Positions 14,106 to 22,722 of a DNA stretch of 23,590 nucleotides are shown piece after piece. Below the pieces are notes generated by a model, which searched no databases, had not been told where the DNA came from, and saw only the letters and a list, made by a program, of their open reading frames with translations. Positions within the stretch are counted from its first letter, which is position 1, and the number at the start of each line of letters is the position of its first letter. A program made the translations under genes and the position numbers. Source of the DNA: an uncultured Pseudomonadota bacterium (GTDB lineage: Bacteria; Pseudomonadota; Gammaproteobacteria; Burkholderiales; Thiobacillaceae); contig CAISDD010000474.1 of assembly GCA_903883985.1 (NCBI GenBank), forward strand, positions 1 to 23,590, given 5' to 3'.

Positions 14106-15941
14106 ATGGGCAAAATTCTTGAAATTAACGGCCCCCTGGTCAAACTGCAACTGCCGGAAACCGTGATCGGTGAGCAGGTCAGGGTCGGACGCATCGGCTT
14201 GGTGGGTGAGGTGATTGGTCGTGATGGCGACACCGCGCTGGCGCAACTTTATGAAGATACGTCGGGCTTGAAGCCTGGCGAAGTCGCTGAGGGACTGGGT
14301 TGGCCCCTCTCCGTTGAGCTAGGCCCCGGTCTGCTCAATGCCATCTTCGACGGTGTGCAAAGGCCCTTGAATGCGGTTCGCGAAAAGAGCGGCGACCGCA
14401 TGGCCCGCGGGGTCTCTGTGCCTTCCCTGCCACGGGATCGTCTCTGGCACTTCATACCCGACCCACGGCGCCGCAACGCCACCCAGGTCGATGGCGGCGA
14501 TACGCTGGGCTCGGTGCAGGAAACCGAATCCATCGTCCACCGCATCCTGACCCCACCCCTGATCCATGGCGAACTCCTGGATCTGGCGCCAGAAGGCGAC
14601 TACACGGTGGAGGAAGTCCTCGGCCGAGTGAAGCTGGCCGATGGCAGCATCGAGAAGCTGCGGCTGTTCCACCGCTGGCCGGTGCGCATCCCGCGCCCGT
14701 TCAAGCAGCGTGACCATGCCGTGAAGCCCCTGATCACCGGGCAGCGCATCCTGGATACCTTCTATCCCCTGCTCAAGGGTGGCAAGGCGGCCATTCCAGG
14801 GCCCTTCGGCGCCGGCAAGACCATGTTGCAGCAACAGATCGCGCGCTGGTGCAACGCCGAGATCGTGATCTACGTGGGCTGCGGCGAACGTGGCAACGAA
14901 CTCACCGACGTGCTCGAATTCATGCCCGAGCTGAAAGACCCCCACACCGGGCGGCCGCTGATGGAGCGCACCCTGCTGGTTGCCAACACCTCCAACATGC
15001 CGGTGGTGGCGCGCGAAGCATCGATCTACGTCGGCATCACCCTGGCCGAATATTTCCGCGACCAGGGCTACGACGTGGTGATGGTGGCCGACTCCACCAG
15101 TCGCTGGGCCGAGGCCTTGCGCGAGGTGGCCGGCCGCTTGGGCCAGATGCCGGTGGAAGAGGGCTATCCCGCCTACCTGGGCTCCCGACTGGCCGCTTTC
15201 TACGAGCGGGCAGGGCGGGTGGAAACCCTGTCCGGCGATCACGGTTCGGTCACCCTGATCGGTGCCGTCTCGCCCCCGGGCGGAGACTTCTCTGAACCGG
15301 TGACCAGTCACACCAAGGAAATCATCCAGACTTTCTGGGCGCTGTCCAAGGAATTGGCCGATGCTCGCCACTACCCCTCGGTGGACTGGCTGGAGAGCTT
15401 CTCCGGTTATGTGCCCTCCGCCGCCAAGTGGTGGGCGGAAAACGTCGATCCAGGCTGGGAAGCCGCCCGTGCCCAGGCACTGGACTTGCTGGCCGCTTCC
15501 GAAGAACTGCAGCGCATCGTCAACCTGGTGGGCGTGGAAGCCTTGTCCTCCGAACAACGCTGGACGCTGGAGGCTGCGGGACTCATCAAGGAAGGTCTGC
15601 TGCAGCAGTCGGCCACCGACGAGATCGACAGCTACGCCTCGCCAGAAAAGCAGTTCGCCCTGCTCTCCGCATTGCTGGAAATCTTCCGCCACGGCATGCG
15701 CCTGGTGAAATTGGGGGCGCCGGCGCGCCGCCTGATCCAGATGCCGCTCATGGCCCAGGCGCGACGCTGGAAGAGCCAGCACAAGTCGGAAGACATGGAC
15801 GCGTTGAAGGCCAAGATCGCCCGGATTCCGGCGGAGTTCGAGTCGGTTGCGATGGATTATGAGCAGCCATCTAGTCCCATCCCCGCACCACGCGGAGAGG
15901 CCACTACCCATGCGGAACGACGCGCTGCTCCCAGGGACTAG
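14106..15941 (+). CDS. atpA: V/A-type ATPase catalytic subunit A
   Basis: A 611-residue catalytic subunit that hydrolyses or makes ATP in the A3B3 head. The P-loop is GPFGAGKT (residues 232-239), where many homologues have serine in place of the alanine. It is followed by CGERGNELTDVL and the conserved DSTSRWAEALREVAGRLGQMP and GDFSEPV regions. The insertion between the N-terminal barrel and the P-loop, absent from F-type beta subunits, is present. The C-terminus has a short Pro/Ala/Arg-rich tail (about 590-611, SSPIPAPRGEA) that looks poorly conserved. An AGGGA site precedes the ATG, and subunit B follows after 25 bp. Confidence 0.97.
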   Translation: MGKILEINGPLVKLQLPETVIGEQVRVGRIGLVGEVIGRDGDTALAQLYEDTSGLKPGEVAEGLGWPLSVELGPGLLNAIFDGVQRPLNAVREKSGDRMARGVSVPSLPRDRLWHFIPDPRRRNATQVDGGDTLGSVQETESIVHRILTPPLIHGELLDLAPEGDYTVEEVLGRVKLADGSIEKLRLFHRWPVRIPRPFKQRDHAVKPLITGQRILDTFYPLLKGGKAAIPGPFGAGKTMLQQQIARWCNAEIVIYVGCGERGNELTDVLEFMPELKDPHTGRPLMERTLLVANTSNMPVVAREASIYVGITLAEYFRDQGYDVVMVADSTSRWAEALREVAGRLGQMPVEEGYPAYLGSRLAAFYERAGRVETLSGDHGSVTLIGAVSPPGGDFSEPVTSHTKEIIQTFWALSKELADARHYPSVDWLESFSGYVPSAAKWWAENVDPGWEAARAQALDLLAASEELQRIVNLVGVEALSSEQRWTLEAAGLIKEGLLQQSATDEIDSYASPEKQFALLSALLEIFRHGMRLVKLGAPARRLIQMPLMAQARRWKSQHKSEDMDALKAKIARIPAEFESVAMDYEQPSSPIPAPRGEATTHAERRAAPRD

Positions 15942-15966
15942 AGTGAGGATGAAAAAAGGGTAAACC

Positions 15967-17349
15967 ATGAAAAACATTGAATTTCGCACCGCTGTCTCCG
16001 CCCAGGGCGGCCTCCTGGTCATGGGCGGCGTGGCTGGCGTTTCCGCCGGCTCCCGCGTCTCCTTGAAGGACCATGCCGGCAACCTGCGTAACGGCCTGGT
16101 GATCCGCAGTTCCGATGACGCGGTGCTGGTGGAAGTGTTCGAGGGCACCGACGACCTCGACCTGGAGCGCACCTGGGTGCGTTTCCTGGACGAGCCGTTC
16201 AAGCTGCCCGTCTCGCGCGACATACTCGGGCGCGTATTCAACGGTGCTGGCCTGCCGCGAGACGGTCGTCCGCCTATCATTTCGGGTGACCGACGCGATG
16301 TCAACGGCGAACCGCTCAATCCGGCCGCACGCGCTTACCCGCGCGAGTTTATCCAGACCGGTATTTCCGCCATCGATGGCATGAATTCGCTCACCCGCGG
16401 CCAGAAGTTGCCGATCTTCTCGGGTGGCGGCTTGCCGCATAACCGGGTGGCGGCGCAAATCGTGCGCCAGGCCAAGCTCCTGGGCGATGCCTCCTCCGAA
16501 TTCGTGGTGGTGTTCGCCGCCTTTGGCACCTCGCACGCCGACGCCCGTTTCTTCCAGGAAAGCTTCGAAGAGAGCGGGGTGATCAACAAGGTGGTGATGT
16601 TCCTCAACCTGGCCGACGAGCCGGTGATCGAGCGCCTGCTCACTCCGCGCGCGGCCCTTACCGCCGCCGAGTATCTGGCCTACGACCTGGATTACCACGT
16701 CCTGGTGGTGATGACCGACATGACCGCCTACGCCGAGGCGCTGCGTGAAGTGGCGGTGCTGCGCGGCGACGTGCCTGCGCGCAAGGGCTATCCAGGTTAT
16801 CTCTACTCGGACCTGGCGGAAATCTACGAGCGGGCAGGGCGGATCAAGAACCGAAGTGGTTCCATCACGATGATCCCGGTGCTGTCCATGCCATCGGACG
16901 ACATCACTCACCCTATCCCCGATCTTACCGGCTACATCACCGAAGGCCAGATCGTGCTCGGGCGCGAACTGTTCAATCAGGGTGTGTATCCGCCGGTCAC
17001 CGTGTTGCCTTCCCTGTCCCGTCTGATGAAAGACGGGGTGGGCAAGAACTTCACCCGTGAAGATCATCCCCATGTGGCCAGTCAGTTGTTCGCCAGCTAC
17101 GCGAAGGCGCTGGAAGTGCGCGGCCTGGCCGCCATCATCGGCGCCGAGGAATTGTCCGATTCCGACCGACGATACCTGGAATTCGCTCAGGGCTTCGAGC
17201 GCCGATTCATCGGCCAGGGCGAGGACGAAGACCGCAGTGTCTATGAAACGCTCAACCTCGCCTGGGACCTCCTCTCCATGCTGCCACCGGAGTCGCTGAT
17301 TCGGGTCAGCGAAGATGAATTGGCGAAATATCACAAGGGGTCTGCGTAA
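15967..17349 (+). CDS. atpB: V/A-type ATPase regulatory subunit B
   Basis: A 460-residue non-catalytic partner of subunit A in the hexameric head. As expected it lacks a P-loop; the equivalent region reads FSGGGLPHNRVAAQIVRQA. Conserved segments seen include the GRVFNGAGLPRDGRPP strand-loop, FIQTGISAIDGMNSLTRGQK, DMTAYAEALREVAVLRGDVP, RKGYPGYLYSDLAEIYERAGR and PVLSMPSDDITHPIPDLTGYI. Length matches bacterial V/A B subunits. AGGGTAAACC precedes the ATG. It sits between subunits A and D, the usual order in these operons. Confidence 0.97.
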   Translation: MKNIEFRTAVSAQGGLLVMGGVAGVSAGSRVSLKDHAGNLRNGLVIRSSDDAVLVEVFEGTDDLDLERTWVRFLDEPFKLPVSRDILGRVFNGAGLPRDGRPPIISGDRRDVNGEPLNPAARAYPREFIQTGISAIDGMNSLTRGQKLPIFSGGGLPHNRVAAQIVRQAKLLGDASSEFVVVFAAFGTSHADARFFQESFEESGVINKVVMFLNLADEPVIERLLTPRAALTAAEYLAYDLDYHVLVVMTDMTAYAEALREVAVLRGDVPARKGYPGYLYSDLAEIYERAGRIKNRSGSITMIPVLSMPSDDITHPIPDLTGYITEGQIVLGRELFNQGVYPPVTVLPSLSRLMKDGVGKNFTREDHPHVASQLFASYAKALEVRGLAAIIGAEELSDSDRRYLEFAQGFERRFIGQGEDEDRSVYETLNLAWDLLSMLPPESLIRVSEDELAKYHKGSA

Positions 17350-17404
17350 TGACGCGTAGCTTGGGCAAAGCACAGCCCGGCGTGTCCTCGCAAACCACCC
17401 TCCC

Positions 17405-18031
17405 ATGAAAAAACGACTCTCCGTCCCCCCCACCAAAAGCGCTCTTCTACAGGTTGGTCGCCAGGTCAAGTTTCTGGAACAGGGCCGGGCCATGCTGGAG
17501 AAGAAGCGTGACCTGCTGACCCGCCTGGTCTACGAGCGCCTCGCGCAGTACCGGGAACTGCGCGCCCAGACCGTCAGGGAACTGAGCGAGGCCTACCAGT
17601 GGCTAGGCATCGTCCAGATGCGCATGGGCGGGCAGATGCTGCGCCAGTCTTCGGTGGGTCTGAAGCTGGCCGTGGCGCTCAGGGTAGTGGCCCGCTCCAG
17701 TGTCGGCGTGGAGTACGCAAGCGTCTCGGCCGAAGCGCTGCCCTTGCAGCCGGTGGGTCTGATGTGGACCGATGTCAGTTTCGACGAGGCGCGCCTGCGC
17801 TTGCGCGACCTCACCATCACCCTGGCCCGCCTGGGCGAATCGGAAAATGCCCTTTGGCGTCTGCTTGCCGCCAGTCGCAAGACGCAGAAGCGGGTCAATG
17901 CCCTCAAATACAACATCATTCCCCGTTATGTGGCGACCGTGCACCACATCCGCTCCGCCCTGGAAGAGGACGAGCGCAATACCCTGTTCCAGATCAAGGT
18001 GTTGCGGGCACGCACGGTAACTTCTCAATAA
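17405..18031 (+). CDS. V/A-type ATPase subunit D (central rotor shaft)
   Basis: A 208-residue helical subunit forming the rotating shaft inside the A3B3 head. The N-terminal PPTKSALLQVGRQVKFLEQGRAMLEKKRDLL and C-terminal RRVNALKYNIIPRY-like segment (here KRVNALKYNIIPRYVATVHH) are family signatures for the two long antiparallel helices. It is the last gene of the operon, 55 bp after subunit B, with a poor Shine-Dalgarno. Its final codons (T-V-T-S-Q-stop) lie within a 17-bp inverted repeat whose other arm encodes the last codons of rnfE (V-V-T-S-Q-stop). Confidence 0.94.
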   Translation: MKKRLSVPPTKSALLQVGRQVKFLEQGRAMLEKKRDLLTRLVYERLAQYRELRAQTVRELSEAYQWLGIVQMRMGGQMLRQSSVGLKLAVALRVVARSSVGVEYASVSAEALPLQPVGLMWTDVSFDEARLRLRDLTITLARLGESENALWRLLAASRKTQKRVNALKYNIIPRYVATVHHIRSALEEDERNTLFQIKVLRARTVTSQ

Positions 18032-18233
18032 GGCACGGCATAGTGAGGTCAGCGCCCGTTCACGCGGGGTAGTGATGTAAGCCACCCCAGGCAGGTTGAA
18101 GAAGCACTGGCGAGTCCCTGTAGCGCAGGCATCCTTGCCTGCATCTTTGAAAACAGCCGGCCGTAAGCCGGCTCTGCCGCGATAGGTCTCGTCACCTCGT
18201 CGATAGGGTTGCGTGACTTATTGAGAAGTTACC
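18016..18233. repeat. 17-bp perfect inverted repeat bounding the ATPase/Rnf convergent junction
   Basis: GGTAACTTCTCAATAAG at 18016-18032 is the exact reverse complement of 18217-18233. Beyond one mismatch the next four inner bases (CACG) also match. Each arm contains the last four codons and TAA stop of the gene it ends, so subunit D and RnfE share the C-terminal residues VTSQ. The arms enclose about 184 bp without a gene. No clear target-site duplication flanks the arms. Confidence 0.95.
18125..18173. terminator. Hairpin pair between convergent operons, possible bidirectional terminator
   Basis: Two stem-loops lie in the gene-free junction: GCAGGC (18125-18130) with GCCTGC (18137-18142), and AGCCGGC (18155-18161) with GCCGGCT (18167-18173). 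They could end transcription from both sides, but only a short T-rich stretch (ATCTTTG) follows the first. Similar GCAGGCATCCTTGCCTGC palindromes occur as dispersed repeats in other proteobacteria, so a repeat origin is equally possible. Confidence 0.4.
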
Positions 18234-18895
18234 ACGCTCGGACGGGCCGCGCGGCTAGCCTGGCGCTCCAGCAACACGTTGCGCAGGGCGATGAGGGTGC
18301 CCAGGCCGATGAAGGCGCCAGGAGGGAGGATGGCGATCAGGAGGCCGGGGTAATGCGGGATGATGGGGATGACCCAGTCTCTGGCCATGGGACCCAGGGC
18401 GAGGTCGATACCGGAGAGCAGCGTGCCCTTGCCGATGATCTCGCGTACCGCGCCCAGCGTGACCAGAACGCCGGTCAAGCCCAGGCCCATCATGGCGCCG
18501 TCCAGGATGGAGTGCGTCGTGGAGCGCTTCGAGGCAAAGGCTTCGACGCGGGCCAGGACGATGCAGTTGGTCACGATCAGCGGAATGAAGATGCCCAATA
18601 CCAGGAAGAGCGGGTGTGCCCAGGCATCCATCGCCAGGTCAACCACGGTCACGAGGGCGGCGATGATCAGGATGAACACCGGGATGCGCACCGGATGCGG
18701 AATCAGGTTGCGCACCAGCGCCACCGCGCCGTTCGACATGGCCATGACGAAGGCCGTGGCCAGGCCCAGGGAAAGCGCGTTGACCACGTTGTTGCTGATC
18801 GCCAGGGTCGGACACATGCCGAGTATCTGTACGAGCCCCGGATTCTGCTTCCACAGGCCGTTGTAGATGATGTCGCGGGCATCCTGGCTGAGCAT
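18218..18895 (-). CDS. rnfE: Rnf electron transport complex subunit E
   Basis: A 225-residue six-helix membrane subunit of the Rnf complex. C28 (GMCPTLAIS) and C111 (IVTNCIVLA) match the cysteines that, with those of RnfA, hold an intramembrane [2Fe-2S] cluster in the related Rnf/Nqr complexes. The ATG at 18895 overlaps the rnfG stop by one base (TGATG); a GTG one codon earlier (18898) is an alternative. It is the last gene of the rnf operon, and its last codons sit in the inverted repeat shared with ATPase subunit D. The C-terminal tail (RQASRAARPSVVTSQ) is basic and probably not conserved. Confidence 0.95.
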   Translation of the reverse strand: MLSQDARDIIYNGLWKQNPGLVQILGMCPTLAISNNVVNALSLGLATAFVMAMSNGAVALVRNLIPHPVRIPVFILIIAALVTVVDLAMDAWAHPLFLVLGIFIPLIVTNCIVLARVEAFASKRSTTHSILDGAMMGLGLTGVLVTLGAVREIIGKGTLLSGIDLALGPMARDWVIPIIPHYPGLLIAILPPGAFIGLGTLIALRNVLLERQASRAARPSVVTSQ

Positions 18896-19521
18896 CACGG
18901 TGTTCCTCGCAGCAGTTGTTCACGGTGCGCCGAAAAATACTGCAACGCCCTGTGTGTGGCCTTGATGACGGCGCGCGGGGTGATCGTGGCGCCGGCCATG
19001 GATTCGAAACGGCCGCCGTCCTTGCGCACCTTCCATCGCTCCGCAGGGGTATCGGCCAGGCTGTGGCCGTCGAATACGGTGATCCACTTGTTCTTGGCAA
19101 GCTCGATGTAATCGCCCAGGCCGGGGGTTTCGTGGTGCGAGGTCACACGCACCCCGGCGATGCGGCCGTCCGCATGGATACCCACCAGCATGCGGATTTC
19201 GCCCGCGTAGCCGTCAGGCGCCACCGCCTCCAGCACCAGGGCCGTGGCCTTGCCCTCCCGGCGTGCGACGTAGGCCTGCCCCGGCCTTTTCAGGCCGAGC
19301 AGGGGATCGACCGGTAAGGGCCTGGCATCGCGTACCAGGTCGTTGTCGAAGCTGCCGCCGGGCAGGGTCTGAGCGACCAAGGCCTGTTTCTCCGCCTGTT
19401 CGGTCTTGTCGATGGCATCACGGGTGAGGCTATACACCCCGGACAGGAGGCCTGCGCCGACGACCGAAAATACCAGTAGATTCAGCGCCGTGGCCGCGGT
19501 TTCGCGCAGAGAGGGGCTCAT
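18895..19521 (-). CDS. rnfG: Rnf electron transport complex subunit G (covalent FMN)
   Basis: A 208-residue subunit with one N-terminal membrane helix (about 11-31) and a periplasmic FMN-binding domain. The flavinylation motif S-M-A-G-A-T-I-T places the covalent FMN threonine at T179. The G-Y-A-G-E-I-x-M-L-V-G-I and T-S-H-H-E-T-P-G-L-G segments are typical of RnfG/NqrC. FMN attachment needs the transferase ApbE, which is not encoded in this window. The reading frame stays open well upstream inside rnfD, but homology and the SLRETAATALNLLVFS start support the ATG at 19521, which overlaps the rnfD stop by four bases. Confidence 0.95.
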   Translation of the reverse strand: MSPSLRETAATALNLLVFSVVGAGLLSGVYSLTRDAIDKTEQAEKQALVAQTLPGGSFDNDLVRDARPLPVDPLLGLKRPGQAYVARREGKATALVLEAVAPDGYAGEIRMLVGIHADGRIAGVRVTSHHETPGLGDYIELAKNKWITVFDGHSLADTPAERWKVRKDGGRFESMAGATITPRAVIKATHRALQYFSAHREQLLRGTP

Positions 19522-20546
19522 GTCTTTCCGCCGTTTCGATGGCCAAAGACGCGGGGCTGGGTATAGGCGTCGATGAAAGGCACGGCCACGTTCGTTAGCA
19601 GGATGGCAAAGGCTACTCCGTCTGGATAGCCGCCGAAGGTGCGGATGATAACCGTGAGAAATCCGGCGAGTGCGGCGTAGATCAGCTTGCCCCGCGGGGT
19701 GCTGGCGGCGGTGACCGGATCGGTGGCGATGAAGAAGGCGCCTAGCAGCGCGGCCCCAGACAACAGGTGGAACAGTGCATCGGCATGGCGCGTAGGCTCG
19801 ATTCCGTGCAGGACGCCGGCGGTGGCTGCGATGCCGACCAGGAAAGCCACGGGAATATGCCAGGTGATGACGCGGTTCCACAGCAGCAGCAAGCCGCCGC
19901 CCAGATACATCAGGGCGACGATCTCCGATCCGCGCCCGCCGGCCCAGCCGAAGATCGGCAGTCCCCGGATTTCGGCAACGGCCTTGCCCAGGCGCGCCTG
20001 GGTCTTCCAGGTGTCCAGCACCGTGGCCGAGGTATAGGCGTCCGGGCTGATCGAACCGCCACCGCTGAAGACCAGATCGAAGGCTTCCAGCAGCGTCGGA
20101 GTATGGTTGGCCAGATACTGCGGCGCGGCCCATTGCGTCATGTATACAGGGAAGCTGACGATCAAGGCCGCGTAGGCCACCATCGCCGGGTTGAACAGGT
20201 TCTGGCCCAAGCCGCCATAGAGTTGCTTGGCGATCACCACGGCGAAGAACATCCCGGTCAGATAGAGCCACCAGGGCGCCAGGGTGGGCAGGGCCAGGGC
20301 CAGAAGGGCGGCGGTGACCAGGACCGAGCCGTCGCTGAGGAAGGGTTTCAGAGGGATGCCGCGCATCAGGAGGATGAAGGCCTCGAAACCGATGGCAAAA
20401 GCCCCACACAGCAGCAGGCTGACCAGGATACCCGGGCCGAAGAGCCAGGTATGGGCAATGATGCCGGGAACCAGCGCCGCCAGCACCTTCAGCATCACTA
20501 CGGTGACGGAGTTGCGCTCGCTCAGGATGTAGGGGGAACCGTTCAT
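19518..20546 (-). CDS. rnfD: Rnf electron transport complex subunit D (covalent FMN, membrane)
   Basis: A 342-residue subunit with about nine or ten membrane helices, homologous to NqrB and thought to lie on the ion-translocation path. The motif D-A-Y-T-S-A-T gives T175 as the expected covalent FMN site. Other family marks are GLGQNLFNPAMVAY, the segment ATDPVTA-STPRG and the late RTFGGYPDGVAFAILLTNVAVPFID. The start lies 11 bases after the rnfC stop, and the intervening and preceding bases are the CCACTGA repeat, leaving no visible Shine-Dalgarno, so translation probably depends on coupling to rnfC. It overlaps rnfG by four bases. Confidence 0.95.
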   Translation of the reverse strand: MNGSPYILSERNSVTVVMLKVLAALVPGIIAHTWLFGPGILVSLLLCGAFAIGFEAFILLMRGIPLKPFLSDGSVLVTAALLALALPTLAPWWLYLTGMFFAVVIAKQLYGGLGQNLFNPAMVAYAALIVSFPVYMTQWAAPQYLANHTPTLLEAFDLVFSGGGSISPDAYTSATVLDTWKTQARLGKAVAEIRGLPIFGWAGGRGSEIVALMYLGGGLLLLWNRVITWHIPVAFLVGIAATAGVLHGIEPTRHADALFHLLSGAALLGAFFIATDPVTAASTPRGKLIYAALAGFLTVIIRTFGGYPDGVAFAILLTNVAVPFIDAYTQPRVFGHRNGGKT

Positions 20547-20551
20547 GAAAG

Positions 20552-20571
20552 CAGTGGTCAGTGGTCAGTGG
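20552..20571. repeat. CCACTGA heptamer array at the rnfC/rnfD junction
   Basis: On the minus strand about three copies of CCACTGA run across the rnfC stop codon, so the last RnfC codons (A-T-D-H-stop) are repeat sequence. The same heptamer is found four times at 9062-9089 in the other orientation. Confidence 0.85.
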
Positions 20572-22177
20572 CTTCGGCTGCGTGGCGGCGGGCTTCGATT
20601 GCGGCGATCTCTTGTTCCACCGCTGGTGGAAGATGCTCGGTGTTGCGCGGGGCGATGCCCTCCCGCGTTTTCATGGCCCTTTCCATGGCGGCTTGCAAGA
20701 TGGCGTGCTTGGCTTGGGCTTGCAAGTCGGCGGGGGCATCCTTGGCCCGATTCTCGGCAACCTTGGCGGCGAGCTTCTCCGATTTCTCCTGTTTTTCCCT
20801 CTCCAGGCGGAATTCCTTGAATTCGTGGCGGGCGCGGGCCTGATCGGCCCCGCTCTTGTGTTGTTCGCGTTCCCATATTTCGCTCTTGGCGAAACGGAAA
20901 AAGTCTACCAGTGGGATGTGGCTGGGGCAGACGAAGGAACAGCAGCCGCATTCGATGCAGTCGAACAGGTCGTAAGCCTGGGCCTTGCCGAAGTCCTTGG
21001 CACGGGAAAACCAGTACAGCTCGAACGGTTGCAGCCTGGCCGGGCAGGCGCGCGCGCAAGCGCCGCAGCGGATGCAGGGCAGGGCAGGGGGGCGCTCTGG
21101 GAAGTGGGCGCGGTCCTTGACGAGGATACAGTTCACCGCTTTGGTGATCGGGGCGCTGCGGTCTTCCAGATCAAAGCCCATCATCGGCCCGCCCACCACT
21201 TCACCGCTAGCACCAGCCAAGGCGCCGCCGGCAGCATCGATCAGGTCTCGCACCGGTGTGCCCAGGCGTACCTCGAAGTTGCCGGGCCGGGCGACATGGC
21301 CGGTGACGGTCACGATCCTTGACAACAGCGGCTCGCCCAGGATCACTGCACGGTAGAGCGCATGGGCGGTGCCGACGTTGAATACCTGCACGCCGATGTC
21401 GGTGGAACGCGCTCCGGCCGGATTTTCCCGGCCGGTGAGCGTATAGGTGAGTTGCTTGCCCGCACCGCCGGGATAGACGGTGGGCACGGCCACAATCTCG
21501 ACTTCGCCATCCACGACTGCGGCGCGCAGGGCGGCGAGGGCTTCCGGCTTGTTGTCCTCGATGCCGATCAGCACCTGGCGCGCGCCCAGCATGTGGCGCA
21601 TCACCGCCACGCCTTGCAGGATTTCGCCCGCGCGCTCACGCATCAGGCGGTCGTCGCAGGTGATCCAGGGTTCGCATTCGGCGCCGTTGAGTATCAAGGT
21701 GTCCAGGCTGCGCGCCGCACCCGGGTTGAGCTTGATGTAGCTGGGGAAGACCGCGCCACCCAAGCCCGCCAGCCCGGCGTCGCGCAGGCGGTTACGCAGT
21801 GCGGAAGGGTCGAGTGCTTTCCAGTCCATGGGTAGGAATTCGGCCGCCTGGTCGAGTCCGTCGGATTCGATCACCACACACAAGTCATACAGGCCGGAGG
21901 GGTGGGGTACCGGGCGCGCCTCGACGGCGATCACGCGACCCGAGGTGGGCGCATGGACGGCGGTGGAGACATAGCCTTCCGCCGCCGCGATGGGCTGCCC
22001 GCGCAACACGGTGTCGCCCGCCCGCACCAGGATGCGCGCGGGCGTGCCGATGTGCTGGCGTAGCGGCACCACATAGCGCGCGAGCAGCGGCATGGATCGG
22101 ATCGCCGTGGTGCTGGAGACGTCCTTATGGCCTTCGGGGTGAATTCCACCGTTGAAGGAATAAAGCTTTCTGTTCAT
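20558..22177 (-). CDS. rnfC: Rnf electron transport complex subunit C (NADH/FMN and 2x[4Fe-4S])
   Basis: A 539-residue cytoplasmic-face subunit that exchanges electrons with NAD(H). The order is: N-terminal FNGGIHPEGHK region, a barrel/flavodoxin-like nucleotide-binding core with GLAGLGGAVFPSYIKL (about 135-150) and GAECEPWITCDDRLM (165-179), an SLBB-like region, then two [4Fe-4S] motifs at C368/C371/C374/C378 and C407/C410/C413/C417. The C-terminus (about 430-539) is a short charged, Ala/Glu/Lys-rich helical tail, much shorter than the repeat-rich tail of enterobacterial RnfC. The ATG at 22177 overlaps the rnfB stop as ATGA. The last codons come from a CCACTGA repeat. Confidence 0.95.
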   Translation of the reverse strand: MNRKLYSFNGGIHPEGHKDVSSTTAIRSMPLLARYVVPLRQHIGTPARILVRAGDTVLRGQPIAAAEGYVSTAVHAPTSGRVIAVEARPVPHPSGLYDLCVVIESDGLDQAAEFLPMDWKALDPSALRNRLRDAGLAGLGGAVFPSYIKLNPGAARSLDTLILNGAECEPWITCDDRLMRERAGEILQGVAVMRHMLGARQVLIGIEDNKPEALAALRAAVVDGEVEIVAVPTVYPGGAGKQLTYTLTGRENPAGARSTDIGVQVFNVGTAHALYRAVILGEPLLSRIVTVTGHVARPGNFEVRLGTPVRDLIDAAGGALAGASGEVVGGPMMGFDLEDRSAPITKAVNCILVKDRAHFPERPPALPCIRCGACARACPARLQPFELYWFSRAKDFGKAQAYDLFDCIECGCCSFVCPSHIPLVDFFRFAKSEIWEREQHKSGADQARARHEFKEFRLEREKQEKSEKLAAKVAENRAKDAPADLQAQAKHAILQAAMERAMKTREGIAPRNTEHLPPAVEQEIAAIEARRHAAEATDH

Positions 22178-22722
22178 GCCACCCTCCGCATCGTATGGAT
22201 CGGGTAGCGCCACTTCCAGTTGGCCACGTCTTCCTTGACGACTTCCATGTGGATGCAGTCGACGGGGCAGGGGGGCAAACACAGTTCGCAGCCGGTGCAC
22301 TGGCTGGCGACGATGACGTGCAACTGCTTGGCGGCGCCGACGATGGCGTCTACCGGACAAGCCTGGATGCACAGAGTGCAACCGATGCAGGTGTGGTCGT
22401 CGATCACCGCCACCGATTTTGGCTTGGGCTCCAGGCCCCCTCCCAGGGGCTTGGCCTCCACGCCCAGGAGTTCGGCCAGACGCTTGGTACCTTCCTCACC
22501 GCCAGGCGGGCAGAGGTTGATGTCCGCATCGCCTTTCGCGATCGCCTCGGCATAGGGCTTGCAGCCGGGAAAGCCGCACTGGCCGCACTGGGTCTGCGGC
22601 AGGATGGCGTCGATCTTTTCCACCAGTGGGTCGTCGGCGACGCGGTATTTGATCGACGCCCAGCCGAGCACGCCGCCCAACACCAGGCCGATCCCCGCCA
22701 TGACCAGGATGGCGGAGAACAT
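22174..22722 (-). CDS. rnfB: Rnf electron transport complex subunit B (ferredoxin-like)
   Basis: A 182-residue membrane-anchored subunit that accepts or donates electrons to soluble ferredoxin. One N-terminal helix (about 3-23) is followed by the Fe-S domain with C46, C49, C54 and C71 (QCGQCGFPGCKPYAEAI), then two ferredoxin-type [4Fe-4S] motifs: C112/C115/C118/C122 and C142/C145/C148/C152. This three-cluster layout matches the proteobacterial form rather than the longer clostridial RnfB with extra clusters. The ATG overlaps the rnfA stop by one base (TAATG), and the 3' end overlaps rnfC by four bases. Confidence 0.96.
   Translation of the reverse strand: MFSAILVMAGIGLVLGGVLGWASIKYRVADDPLVEKIDAILPQTQCGQCGFPGCKPYAEAIAKGDADINLCPPGGEEGTKRLAELLGVEAKPLGGGLEPKPKSVAVIDDHTCIGCTLCIQACPVDAIVGAAKQLHVIVASQCTGCELCLPPCPVDCIHMEVVKEDVANWKWRYPIHTMRRVA

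Noticed and set aside
14319..16319. 666-codon open frame on the minus strand
   Set aside because: It is antisense to ATPase subunits A and B, which are unmistakable by homology. The translated sequence shows no family and is a high-GC shadow.
15904..17493. 529-codon open frame on the minus strand
   Set aside because: It lies antisense to subunits B and D and has the His/Gln/Arg-rich composition typical of a GC-rich shadow frame.
18895..20409. Extended 504-codon version of rnfG
   Set aside because: The extra N-terminal 296 codons overlap rnfD in another frame and have Arg/Pro-rich nonsense composition; the ATG at 19521 gives a normal RnfG.
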